The position numbers and the translations under genes are program-made. A stretch of 64,000 nucleotides of DNA, taken from the NCBI GenBank assembly GCA_963851245.1, contig CAWKOH010000015.1:10437-74436 (forward strand). Reading direction: 5' to 3'. Below the pieces are notes generated by a model. That model did no database searches and was not told the origin of the DNA. It saw only the letters and a list, made by a program, of their open reading frames with translations. The DNA comes from CAWKOH01 sp963851245 (GTDB lineage: Bacteria > Actinomycetota > Acidimicrobiia > Acidimicrobiales > Palsa-688). Below, one piece after another: positions 1 through 7,017 of this stretch (the first letter of the stretch is position 1; each line of letters starts with the position of its first letter).

Positions 1-2
1 CC

Positions 3-881
3 CGGATGGGCGAGGAGTACCGGTCCCTACGGCACACCATGCGCGACCTTTCACTGGTGACGGTCTGCGAGGAGGCCGGCTGTCCGAACATCTACGAGTG
101 CTGGGCCGACGGCACGGCCACGTTCATGATCAACGGCGACCGGTGCACCCGCGCCTGTGGGTTCTGCCTTGTAGATACCCGCAAGCCGGCCGCCCCCGAC
201 CCTGATGAGCCCGGCCGGGTAGCGGAGGCGGTCGTGCGGCTCGCCTTGGCTCACGCCGTGGTGACCACTGTCGCCCGCGACGACCTCCCCGACGGAGGCG
301 CCGCCGCCTTTGCCGCCACGGTGGACGCCATCCGTCATCGCTCTCCCGGCACCGCTATCGAGCTCCTCGTATCGGACTGTAAGGGCGATCCGGCGTCGCT
401 CGCGACCATCTTCGATTCACGTCCGGACATCCTCAATCACAACCTGGAGACCGTTATCCGCCTCCAGCGCGCCGTGCGTCCGTCGGCATCGTACGCCCGC
501 AGCCTGGCCGTGCTGGCTCGGGCCAAGGCGGCCGGGCTGACGACCAAGTCGGGCCTGATCGTCGGGATGGGCGAGAGCTTCGACGAGGTTCTGTCCGCCC
601 TTGCCGACATGCACGGCGTCGGGGTGGACATCGTCACCGTCGGTCAGTATCTCCGTCCCACCACCAATCATCTGCCCGTCGCGCGCTGGTGGAGGCCGGA
701 GGAGTTCGTTCAGATCAAAGCGGCGGGGGAGGCCATCGGCATCCCGCACGTCGAGGCGTCTCCGCTCACCCGCTCCAGCTATCACGCCCGCCAGGCGGCG
801 TCCGGCTTTACCGCACCGGGAGCGGAGGGAGCCGGCGGTCGGAGCCGCGATGCGAAGACGGCATCGGGTTCATTCGCATGA
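3..881 (+). CDS. lipA: Lipoyl synthase (radical SAM), 5' end cut by window
   Basis: Lipoyl synthase inserts two sulfurs into octanoyl groups on the lipoyl domains of 2-oxoacid dehydrogenases and the glycine cleavage H protein. Counting from the ATG at 6, the auxiliary-cluster cysteines are C21, C26 and C32 (CEEAGCPNIYEC). The radical-SAM motif is C47, C51 and C54 (CTRACGFC). NHNLET and the C-terminal SPLTRSSYHA stretch are also typical of the family. Family members normally have a further 20-40 residues before this point and the frame stays open to base 3, so the ATG at 6 is probably internal and the true start lies left of the window. The stop overlaps the start of the next gene (ATGA). The family assignment is firm; only the N-terminus is missing. 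Confidence 0.95.
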   Translation, partial: RMGEEYRSLRHTMRDLSLVTVCEEAGCPNIYECWADGTATFMINGDRCTRACGFCLVDTRKPAAPDPDEPGRVAEAVVRLALAHAVVTTVARDDLPDGGAAAFAATVDAIRHRSPGTAIELLVSDCKGDPASLATIFDSRPDILNHNLETVIRLQRAVRPSASYARSLAVLARAKAAGLTTKSGLIVGMGESFDEVLSALADMHGVGVDIVTVGQYLRPTTNHLPVARWWRPEEFVQIKAAGEAIGIPHVEASPLTRSSYHARQAASGFTAPGAEGAGGRSRDAKTASGSFA

Positions 882-1978
882 GGGGGCCTCGACAGGCTCG
901 CCTTGAGCGGGTCCGGCAGCGGATGTCGGAGCTCGGCGTGGATGCTCTCCTGCTGTCCCTCGGTGCGGACCTGCCCTGGCTGACCGGCTACGAAGCCATG
1001 CCGTTGGAACGCCTCACCATGCTCGTAGTTCCCGGCGATGCCCCAGCGGTGCTCGTGGTGCCCCGGCTCGAGGCGCCGCGGGTCGCGGAGCAACAGGATG
1101 TGTTCGCCTTGCGCCCCTGGGCGGAAAGCGAGAACCCAGTGTCCATAGTGGCGGATCTGGTTGGCTCGAGAACCAGACTCGCGGTGTCGGACCGGACGTG
1201 GGCCACTTTCGTGGTCGCCTTGCAAGGCGCCCTGCCCGGCTCATCCTGGCGGCTCTCGTCCGAGGTCACAGGACCGCTGCGGGCCGTCAAGGACGCCGAT
1301 GAGGTGTCGGCTCTGGCTGCCGCATCGGCGGCGGCCGACCGGGTGGCGGCGCAGCTGCTGTCCGGTGACATCTCGCTGATCGGCCGTACCGAACGTCAGG
1401 TGTCTCAGGACATAGGCAGGCGGCTGCTGGAGGAAGGCCACCAGAAGGTGAACTTCGCCATCGTGGGAAGCGGCCCGAACTCCGCCAGCCCCCACCACGA
1501 GCCCGGTTCCCGGATCATTGGTCCAGCCGAGGCGGTCGTCTGCGACTTCGGCGGGACCATGGACGGCTACTGCTCCGACATCACCCGTACGGTGTGGACC
1601 GGGCCACCCACCTCGCAGGAGAGGGAGATCTACGAACTGCTCCAGCGGGCTCAGGCCAAAGGAGTGGCCGCCGCCAAGGTAGGCGTTACATGCGAAGGCG
1701 TGGACGGGGCAACCCGATCAGTGATCGCCGGCGGGGGTTACGGCGACGCGTTCATCCATCGCACGGGGCATGGCATCGGTCTCGAGGAGCACGAGGACCC
1801 GTACATCGTGGCCGGCAACACGGTCCTGCTGACACCCGGTCACGCCTTCTCGGTGGAGCCGGGCATCTACCTGAGCGGCCGTTTCGGGGCCCGGATAGAG
1901 GACATAGTGCTGGCCTCGGAGGACGGACCTCTTTCCCTCAACCGGGTCAGCCACGACCTGACCGTGGTCGAAGCCTGA
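878..1978 (+). CDS. M24 family metallopeptidase (Xaa-Pro peptidase)
   Basis: This is a 366-residue aminopeptidase P/prolidase-type enzyme, a cytosolic dimetal peptidase that cleaves Xaa-Pro bonds. The N-terminal third is the creatinase-like domain. The C-terminal pita-bread domain shows the five metal ligands in order: two Asp in CDFGGTMDGYCSDITRT, His in HRTGHGIGLEEHE, Glu in SVEPGIYL, and Glu in GARIEDIV. I chose the ATG at 878 because it overlaps the lipA stop as ATGA and opens the conserved N-terminal domain; an open frame continues upstream but only as a shadow of lipA. Its own stop overlaps the next start, so the three genes are probably cotranscribed. The exact substrate (Xaa-Pro aminopeptidase or prolidase) cannot be told from the sequence. 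Confidence 0.9.
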   Translation: MRGPRQARLERVRQRMSELGVDALLLSLGADLPWLTGYEAMPLERLTMLVVPGDAPAVLVVPRLEAPRVAEQQDVFALRPWAESENPVSIVADLVGSRTRLAVSDRTWATFVVALQGALPGSSWRLSSEVTGPLRAVKDADEVSALAAASAAADRVAAQLLSGDISLIGRTERQVSQDIGRRLLEEGHQKVNFAIVGSGPNSASPHHEPGSRIIGPAEAVVCDFGGTMDGYCSDITRTVWTGPPTSQEREIYELLQRAQAKGVAAAKVGVTCEGVDGATRSVIAGGGYGDAFIHRTGHGIGLEEHEDPYIVAGNTVLLTPGHAFSVEPGIYLSGRFGARIEDIVLASEDGPLSLNRVSHDLTVVEA

Positions 1979-2700
1979 TGGACTTCGGCATCTCGGGCAA
2001 GGTCGCCCTCGTCACCGCCGGGTCCAAGGGCCTGGGCCGGGCATCGGCGGCGGCCTTGGCGGCGGAGGGGGTCAAGGTCGTCATATGCGCCCGAGGCGAA
2101 GAAACCCTGCAGCAGACAGAAGCGGCTATCCGATCCGCCGGCGGCGAGGTGCACGCCATCCCCGCCGACGTGACCGACACGGCCGTCCCCGGCCGCCTCG
2201 TGGAGCAGACGAGGGAGCGCTATGGGTCCCTGGACATCCTGGTGGCCAACGCCGGCGGGCCGCCGCCGGGCCGAGCTCTCGAGCTGACCGACGACCAGAT
2301 CGAAGCCGCCGTGAACGCCAATCTGACCACCTCCGTACGGTTGGTGCGTGAGGCCGTACCGGCGATGCAGACCGCCGGTTGGGGCCGCATCTGCTGCATA
2401 ACGTCGTGGTCGATCAAGCAGCCCATGCGTGAGCTCTCCCTGTCCAACCTGGCCCGTACCGGCTTGTGGGCTTGGGCCAAGACCGCTGCTTACGACCTCT
2501 CCTCTACCGGAGTGACGCTGAACCTGATCTGTCCCGGCTCCCACGCCACCGACCGGATGGTGCAGCTGGGTGGATCGGGCGTCATGGGAGACCCCGGCGA
2601 CTTCGGCCGCATCGTTGCCTTCCTGTGCTCCCAGCCGGCCGGGTACATCTCGGGCACGGCGGTCATGGTCGATGGGGCGGCCAGCGCCGGCCTTCTGTAG
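1978..2700 (+). CDS. SDR family oxidoreductase lacking the usual YxxxK
   Basis: This 240-residue short-chain dehydrogenase/reductase starts at an ATG that overlaps the preceding TGA (TGATG). The Rossmann motif TAGSKGLGR near residue 14 and the VANAGG motif near residue 86 show an NAD(P)-binding fold. A catalytic-type Ser is present in CITSWS. At the place where YxxxK should follow, the sequence reads LSLSNLARTGLWAWAK, so the tyrosine is absent. A subfamily of 3-oxoacyl-ACP-reductase-like SDRs has this same pattern. The substrate is unknown. It may be catalytically altered rather than dead, since the rest of the fold is intact and ends with the normal GTAVMVDGA stretch. Confidence 0.85.
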   Translation: MDFGISGKVALVTAGSKGLGRASAAALAAEGVKVVICARGEETLQQTEAAIRSAGGEVHAIPADVTDTAVPGRLVEQTRERYGSLDILVANAGGPPPGRALELTDDQIEAAVNANLTTSVRLVREAVPAMQTAGWGRICCITSWSIKQPMRELSLSNLARTGLWAWAKTAAYDLSSTGVTLNLICPGSHATDRMVQLGGSGVMGDPGDFGRIVAFLCSQPAGYISGTAVMVDGAASAGLL

Positions 2701-2715
2701 CCGGGCGGTTTCTGA

Positions 2716-3738
2716 CTATCGCAGCAGGGCGTCTATGTTGCCGTTGGCCGCATTGGCGGCGCCGGCCAGATGGCTCACGCCGTACACGCCTTCGATAGAG
2801 GCCAGGATGCCGGTGGTATCCACGGACGAGGAGTCCTTGCGGGGGGCGACCCTCAACGCCTCCGACACCACGATGGTTGGTATGTGGCCCCCGCCGGTCC
2901 CGTTGACGCCGGAGTTGTCACTGTCGGACTCGTCCCACTCGATGATGATCCGCCCGCCGGCCTTGTACCAGCTTGTCGCCTGAACCCCGGGGATGAACCG
3001 GGCCAGGAAGGCGTCGCCGTCCTGCACCGTCCCGTCGTGCTCGTCGTTGATCAGGTTCGGCGTGTACCACACGAAGTCGGGGCCGTCGGGAGAGTTCAGG
3101 TCAGCGGCCAGCGTGGACGCGTCAGCGATGGGCATCTTCGTTGTAGGGAAATAGACCCAGGGAAAGTGGCGCACGGCGTACTCCCCGGAACTCTGCCTGG
3201 GGTCGGCGGGCAGGTCCTCGGCATAGGCCTTCACTCTGTAACCGGCCCCGACCAGCTGGTCGGCCAGGGTCGCCACGCCCGGGAAGGCATGTGACGACGG
3301 CGGATTGTCATCGGTCACGCCCTGATTGGACCCTGAGATCAGGTCGAGGTAGTTGGGCAGCGACGGGTGCCCGAAGGCGTAGCTGTTCGTGGCCAGGCCG
3401 TAGCTCTGGGCCAGGAGATTGGTGTACGGCTGGGAGGCCTGACCGATCACCTGGTCGTAGCTCTTGTTCTCCATCATCACGACCATGACGTGGGGGGCCG
3501 GGGTGGCTTTGGCGGGGGAGACGGTGGCGCCGGCGGCGCCGGCGGGGTCGGCGGGGCTGGGGGTGGGCGACTTGGTGGCGGCGGGTCCCGTCGCGGTGGG
3601 CCTGGTGGTGGCGGTGGAAGAGGGGCTGGTGGGAACCGGCTCCTTCGGTCGGGAGGCCTGCGGTCGGGCGGCCGGCGAGGGACTGCTGCACGCGGCGACG
3701 GTGATGGATAGGATCGTTGCCCCCACCGCCTTGCTCAT
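2716..3738 (-). CDS. Phosphoesterase-family lipoprotein (acid phosphatase/phospholipase C-like)
   Basis: The 340-residue product begins with a lipoprotein signal peptide and a lipobox (ITVAAC) at about residue 16, so it is likely anchored outside the membrane. A Pro/Ala/Thr-rich linker of roughly 60 residues follows. The phosphoesterase domain shows VMMENKSYDQVIG (metal- and nucleophile-bearing motif), SGSNQGVTDD, AYAEDLP and a C-terminal IIIEWDESDSD. These features match the bacterial phosphoesterase family that includes acid phosphatases and non-specific phospholipases C. A longer open frame extends to 4017, but the signal peptide fixes the start at the ATG ending at 3738. The substrate cannot be assigned. 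Confidence 0.87.
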   Translation of the reverse strand: MSKAVGATILSITVAACSSPSPAARPQASRPKEPVPTSPSSTATTRPTATGPAATKSPTPSPADPAGAAGATVSPAKATPAPHVMVVMMENKSYDQVIGQASQPYTNLLAQSYGLATNSYAFGHPSLPNYLDLISGSNQGVTDDNPPSSHAFPGVATLADQLVGAGYRVKAYAEDLPADPRQSSGEYAVRHFPWVYFPTTKMPIADASTLAADLNSPDGPDFVWYTPNLINDEHDGTVQDGDAFLARFIPGVQATSWYKAGGRIIIEWDESDSDNSGVNGTGGGHIPTIVVSEALRVAPRKDSSSVDTTGILASIEGVYGVSHLAGAANAANGNIDALLR

Positions 3739-4048
3739 CGCCCGCACGGCCGCCAGTAAAGCACTACGCCCGACGGCGCCGGCCTCGGGGGAGGGGTGGC
3801 CGGCGGGACGTCGCCGTGGTCCGGGGGGGGTCGGTCCGGCGCCGGCCGGCGATCGGCGTTGACGGCCAAGTCTCGGTGCCACTTGGTCCTCTGGGTGCCA
3901 GGACAGTCCTGAAAAGCCCTGTATTAGCACCGAGAGAATAAAAAGGCACCGAGAGTCACGGAGGACCTCCGTCACCCCCATATCTGGCTCCCGGCCTCCG
4001 CCGCCGGCCCGGCGCACGGCGGCCGCCGGAGGGCACGATAATGCCGTC
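3739..4048. other. Non-coding interval with palindromes and a repeated GCACCGAGAG motif
   Basis: No gene is supported here between the lipoprotein start and the next promoter. Visible structure: TCTCGGTGCC at 3871-3880, whose reverse complement GGCACCGAGA recurs at 3945-3954, with GCACCGAGAG also at 3927-3936. There is a perfect palindrome CAGGACAGTCCTG at 3899-3911 and another, ACGGAGGACCTCCGT, at 3958-3972. The arrangement suggests regulator binding sites upstream of the minus-strand lipoprotein gene, the plus-strand operon, or both. No regulator can be named. Confidence 0.5.
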
Positions 4049-4054
4049 CTGACA

Positions 4055-4091
4055 TCAACTTTTGGTTGACAGTGACATCATACTAATGTCA
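4055..4091 (+). promoter_or_regulatory. Promoter/operator with two inverted repeats
   Basis: The inverted repeat TCAAC-TTTTG-GTTGA lies at 4055-4069, and TGACAT-CATACTA-ATGTCA at 4073-4091. TGACATCA is also directly repeated at 4050 and 4073. A perfect TTGACA hexamer sits at 4066-4071 between the repeats. This AT-rich stretch stands out from its surroundings and lies about 60 bases before the first gene of the 4149-5828 operon. The operon encodes a ribbon-helix-helix protein, so autoregulation at these palindromes is a reasonable inference. Confidence 0.6.
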
Positions 4092-4148
4092 TCATGTAGT
4101 CAGAACGATGGCAGAATATCTAGTAGCCACACCAGCGGAGGTGAGGAC

Positions 4149-4403
4149 GTGCATCCCTGGGTGATCTGGAACCTGGCCGAGGAGCGCGTGGAGGAACTCC
4201 ACCGACACCGGCACCGATACTCACCCCGACACCAACCCCGGCTCCACCTGACAGGGGCTTCGCCCCGCCGGCAAGGCTGGCTTGGCATAGCCGACCGGTT
4301 GGCCGGTTGGGCCGGCCGCCGCATGATCACAACCGGCACCCGGATGGCTCGCCGGGGCCGGCCGGCGGGCGTCAGCACCGAGGCCCTGGGCGCGGCCCGA
4401 TGA
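4149..4403 (+). CDS. Small basic protein, first gene of RHH/DUF4097 operon
   Basis: This is an 84-residue frame starting at GTG 4149 behind a strong ribosome binding site (GGAGGTGAGG, 4137-4146). It begins MHPWVIWNLAEERVEELHRHRHR and its last codon overlaps the next start as ATGA, which argues for a real, coupled gene. The first 25 residues look helical. The middle is rich in Arg, His and Pro. Short N-terminal helices of this kind occur in small actinobacterial proteins near such operons, but I do not recognise a defined family. The function is unknown. Confidence 0.6.
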   Translation: MHPWVIWNLAEERVEELHRHRHRYSPRHQPRLHLTGASPRRQGWLGIADRLAGWAGRRMITTGTRMARRGRPAGVSTEALGAAR

Positions 4404-4858
4404 ACCTCTCGGCTGTCGTGGCTGACCTGGCTTCGGACCTGGCCGCCCTCGGCGCTCTCGGTGACGAGGCCATGGCGGATGCCGCCTCGCGGTTGGCCAC
4501 TGCCATGGAGGGCCCCATTACCGCCCGTTTGTTGGAGATCCTGGGACAGGCCGCAGCCGGGCTGGACGGCGGCCAGTCCAAGGCGCGGGTAGAAGTTCGG
4601 CTGGTTGGCGGCGATGTGGAACTGGTCCTGGTCGACACCGACTCGGCATCGGAGTCCGCAGAAACCGAGAGCGAGGGTGACGCAGACGCCCGCATCACTC
4701 TCCGTCTCTCGTCGCAACTGAAGGCCCGGATCGAGGCGGCCTCAGCCCGCGAAGGGGTCTCGGTCAACACATGGATCGTGCGGGTTCTCGGCCAGCAGTC
4801 CAGACGTGATCCCGGCTTCCGAGCCGGCCGTCGGCTTACCGGCTACGGACGCAGCTAG
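4400..4858 (+). CDS. Ribbon-helix-helix (HicB/Arc-like) protein
   Basis: The 152-residue product has an N-terminal Ala/Leu-rich helical half, an acidic spacer (DSASESAETESEGD), and a C-terminal segment from about residue 105 that reads ITLRLSSQLKARIEAAS followed by SVNTWIVRVL. That is the strand-helix-helix pattern of ribbon-helix-helix DNA-binding domains as in HicB antitoxins and Arc. The start is fixed by the ATGA overlap with the upstream gene. In actinobacteria such HicB-type proteins often precede a DUF4097 beta-strand-repeat gene, as here. No HicA toxin is visible, so a regulatory role on the palindromes at 4055-4091 is more likely than a classical toxin-antitoxin pair. Confidence 0.75.
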   Translation: MNLSAVVADLASDLAALGALGDEAMADAASRLATAMEGPITARLLEILGQAAAGLDGGQSKARVEVRLVGGDVELVLVDTDSASESAETESEGDADARITLRLSSQLKARIEAASAREGVSVNTWIVRVLGQQSRRDPGFRAGRRLTGYGRS

Positions 4859-4886
4859 CCGGCGATTACCCCCCACTGAGTCCAGA

Positions 4887-4930
4887 AGCGCGAACAGAGC
4901 GAAGAGCGAAAGAGCGAACAGCGAAGAGAA
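4887..4930 (+). repeat. Purine-rich tandem AGCGAA-type repeat before DUF4097 gene
   Basis: The spacer between the RHH gene and the DUF4097 gene holds about five imperfect copies of an AGCGAA/AGAGCGAA unit, almost pure purine on the plus strand. It ends in AAAGG just ahead of the ATG at 4941, so it forms the untranslated leader and ribosome binding region of that gene. Confidence 0.6.
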
Positions 4931-4940
4931 AGGATCGCAG

Positions 4941-5828
4941 ATGATACGCCAGCAGTACGAGACACCCGGTGAGGTCTTCCTCCGGGTAAGCAACAAAGCG
5001 GGTCCCGTCGAGGTTCACGCCTACGACGGAGAGACGACCGAAGTCGAGGTGACGGCCAAGGGCGAAGCGGGCGCCGACGCGGTGGCCAACACGAAGATCG
5101 ACCATGTCGGGACCGACGCCGGCCATCGAGTTCTCGTCGAGGTCCCGGCCCGGAGTGGTCTACTTCGTCCGTGGCTGAAGCGAGGCACGTCGGTCCGGGT
5201 GGCGGTACGGCTGCCGGAGGGCGCGGCCGTGCAGATCGAAACGGCTGGGGGAGAGGTGACCGCCCTGGGTCGCCTGGGCCAGACGAGTGTCCTGACCGCC
5301 TCCGGGGATGTGTCGATCGAAAGGATCGACGCGGACCTCCGGGTCCGGACGGCAAGCGGTGACGTCATCGTCGCGGCGGTGTCAGGCGAGGCGAGCATCC
5401 ACACCGCGTCCGGAGATGTTCGCGGCGGGACGATCGAAGGTGACGGCGAGATCAAGACGGCGTCAGGTGACGTGCGAGTCGAGGCCGCAGGCGGGGGACT
5501 GATGGTCCAGACGGCCTCGGGCGACGTGTCAACCGGGCATCTGGCCGCCGGCTGCCTGGTCAAGACCGCCTCAGGTGATCTGCGCGTCGGGTGCCTTAGC
5601 GGCGGTCGCGCCGAGCTGGAGACGGTCACCGGAGATATCGAAGTGGCCGTGGCTCGTGGCGCCCTGGTCGCGGTCGATGCCGTGACGGTCAGCGGATCTC
5701 TCAGCTCGGAGATCGACCTCGAGGCCGAAGCGCCGGAGCTTCCCGGCGAGGACGACATGGCCTGCCTGGATCTCCACGCCAGGACCGTGAGCGGGGACCT
5801 GAAGATCGAGCGGGCTGCTTTGGCCTGA
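4941..5828 (+). CDS. DUF4097 family beta-strand repeat protein
   Basis: The 295-residue product has a non-repetitive N-terminal part (about 1-115) followed by a beta-strand repeat ladder in which TASGDV or TASGDL recurs six times at roughly 18-residue spacing. Weaker versions (VTGDI, VSGSL, VSGDL) continue to the C-terminus. This is the toast-rack-like DUF4097 fold. There is no signal peptide and no membrane segment, so it is probably cytoplasmic, unlike many homologues that follow a membrane helix. The ATG at 4941 is preceded by AAAGG and by the purine-rich repeat. It is the last gene of the operon with the small protein and the RHH regulator. The biochemical role of the family is not established. 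Confidence 0.88.
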   Translation: MIRQQYETPGEVFLRVSNKAGPVEVHAYDGETTEVEVTAKGEAGADAVANTKIDHVGTDAGHRVLVEVPARSGLLRPWLKRGTSVRVAVRLPEGAAVQIETAGGEVTALGRLGQTSVLTASGDVSIERIDADLRVRTASGDVIVAAVSGEASIHTASGDVRGGTIEGDGEIKTASGDVRVEAAGGGLMVQTASGDVSTGHLAAGCLVKTASGDLRVGCLSGGRAELETVTGDIEVAVARGALVAVDAVTVSGSLSSEIDLEAEAPELPGEDDMACLDLHARTVSGDLKIERAALA

Positions 5829-5951
5829 AACCCGACGGTCTGAACCCCGATCGAGGAGGCTGCGGGCGCCGCGACCGGGTCCGGGGATGAAACGGGGCCG
5901 AAGACGGCGCCGCCGGCGGTCGCCGGTTCGTGGACTCCGCCGCCGGCGCTG

Positions 5952-6941
5952 TCAGGCCAGCCGGCGCCCCATGCTCACTCGTGGGGCGTGCGTTGCCAGC
6001 TCGGACTCGTCAGCTACGACTTGCGCCAGCCTGGGGCTCAACGGTCCGGGCAGGTCTTCGAAACCGAGGCGGCGATACCAGGGAGCGTTGAAGGGAACGC
6101 CGGCGAAGGTGGTCAAGGTGATGAGCCGGTCTCCTCGCCGGAGGGCGACGCCGCAGGCGGCCTCGACGAGAGCCCGTCCGATGCCGAGCCGGCCGTACTC
6201 GGCCAGCACCGACAGCTGACCTATGTGCGCATGACCGTCCACCTGCTCCAGCCGGGCAAAGCCGAACGGTGGTCGCCCGGCCACGAGCGTGCCAATGGTG
6301 CGAGCCTCCTCGGCCTGTCTGGCTGCGGGAGGCGAGGCGGGTAACGGCCACAATCCAAACGGCTCGAGGAGTCGATCCGACGCCGTCTCGATGCCGGCGA
6401 TCAGATCGGCCTCGCTCGACTCCATGGCGCGAACGGTCGGGTCGAAGTGCGCCGGTTCGTTGATGTCTTCGATGAGCTGGAGGTCCGCCGCGTCCTGCGG
6501 TGTCGATGGATATCCGCGGTGCTTGAGCCGCTGCGCCTCGGCGGTCAGACATACGACGTGCCGGTTGCCCACCCGGCGGGTGGTCCAGGCCCAACCGGGG
6601 AACAGCTCGATATCCCCGCCGGCGTCGCTTTGCACCGCATGACCGTCAGGACGGTATGTGAGCCCGGTCAGGTCGACTCGCCTGCCGTCGGGTGCCTGGA
6701 GCACCGTCATGGCGCCCGGCTCCTCCAGCACAGACGCGAAGCCGGCGGCCGCGAACCGCGACACGCTGGCGATGAGCTGAGCGCGGGGTAGGAACAGGTC
6801 AGTGTCGTGGTGAGGTCGGCTCACCCGGCCGGCCAGCACGTCGATACCCCATCCACCTCCCAGGCGGGCGTCGAAGCCCTCGAGGCGCTCGAGCTGCTCC
6901 AAGAGCGGTTCGAACCCGGCCGCGCCCGTCGCCTCGGTCAT
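5952..6941 (-). CDS. Lincosamide-type nucleotidyltransferase fused to GNAT acetyltransferase
   Basis: The product is about 329 residues. The N-terminal part (about 1-170) resembles aminoglycoside/lincosamide nucleotidyltransferases: LGGGWGIDVLAG is followed by RPHHDTDLFL, giving the GG..W..D and H-x-D-x-D metal-binding pattern. The C-terminal part (about 200-329) is a GNAT acetyltransferase: HIGQLSVLAEYGRLGIGRALVEAA is the acetyl-CoA-binding loop, and WYRRLGFEDL is the usual C-terminal motif. The ATG at 6941 is one possible start; a GTG at 6989 with GAGG upstream would add 16 residues. The two domains together suggest a two-activity drug- or metabolite-modifying enzyme, but the substrate is inferred only from distant family resemblance. 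Confidence 0.8.
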   Translation of the reverse strand: MTEATGAAGFEPLLEQLERLEGFDARLGGGWGIDVLAGRVSRPHHDTDLFLPRAQLIASVSRFAAAGFASVLEEPGAMTVLQAPDGRRVDLTGLTYRPDGHAVQSDAGGDIELFPGWAWTTRRVGNRHVVCLTAEAQRLKHRGYPSTPQDAADLQLIEDINEPAHFDPTVRAMESSEADLIAGIETASDRLLEPFGLWPLPASPPAARQAEEARTIGTLVAGRPPFGFARLEQVDGHAHIGQLSVLAEYGRLGIGRALVEAACGVALRRGDRLITLTTFAGVPFNAPWYRRLGFEDLPGPLSPRLAQVVADESELATHAPRVSMGRRLA

Positions 6942-7017
6942 CGATCGCACCGTAGCGGCAAGGGCTCCCTCAGATCGTTCAGAGCCCACTCGCCTCGGGA
7001 AGAACCTGAGGTAACCG

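Noticed and set aside
3367..3862. Gly-rich plus-strand frames over the lipoprotein linker
   Set aside because: They are antisense to the Pro/Ala/Thr linker and have no start signal.
4149..4858. HicAB toxin-antitoxin pair
   Set aside because: The upstream 84-residue protein lacks the HicA double-stranded-RNA-binding-like pattern; only the RHH part is HicB-like.
5021..5758. Minus-strand frame of repeated Ser/Pro/Thr over the DUF4097 gene
   Set aside because: Its repeats are the reverse of the TASGDV ladder.
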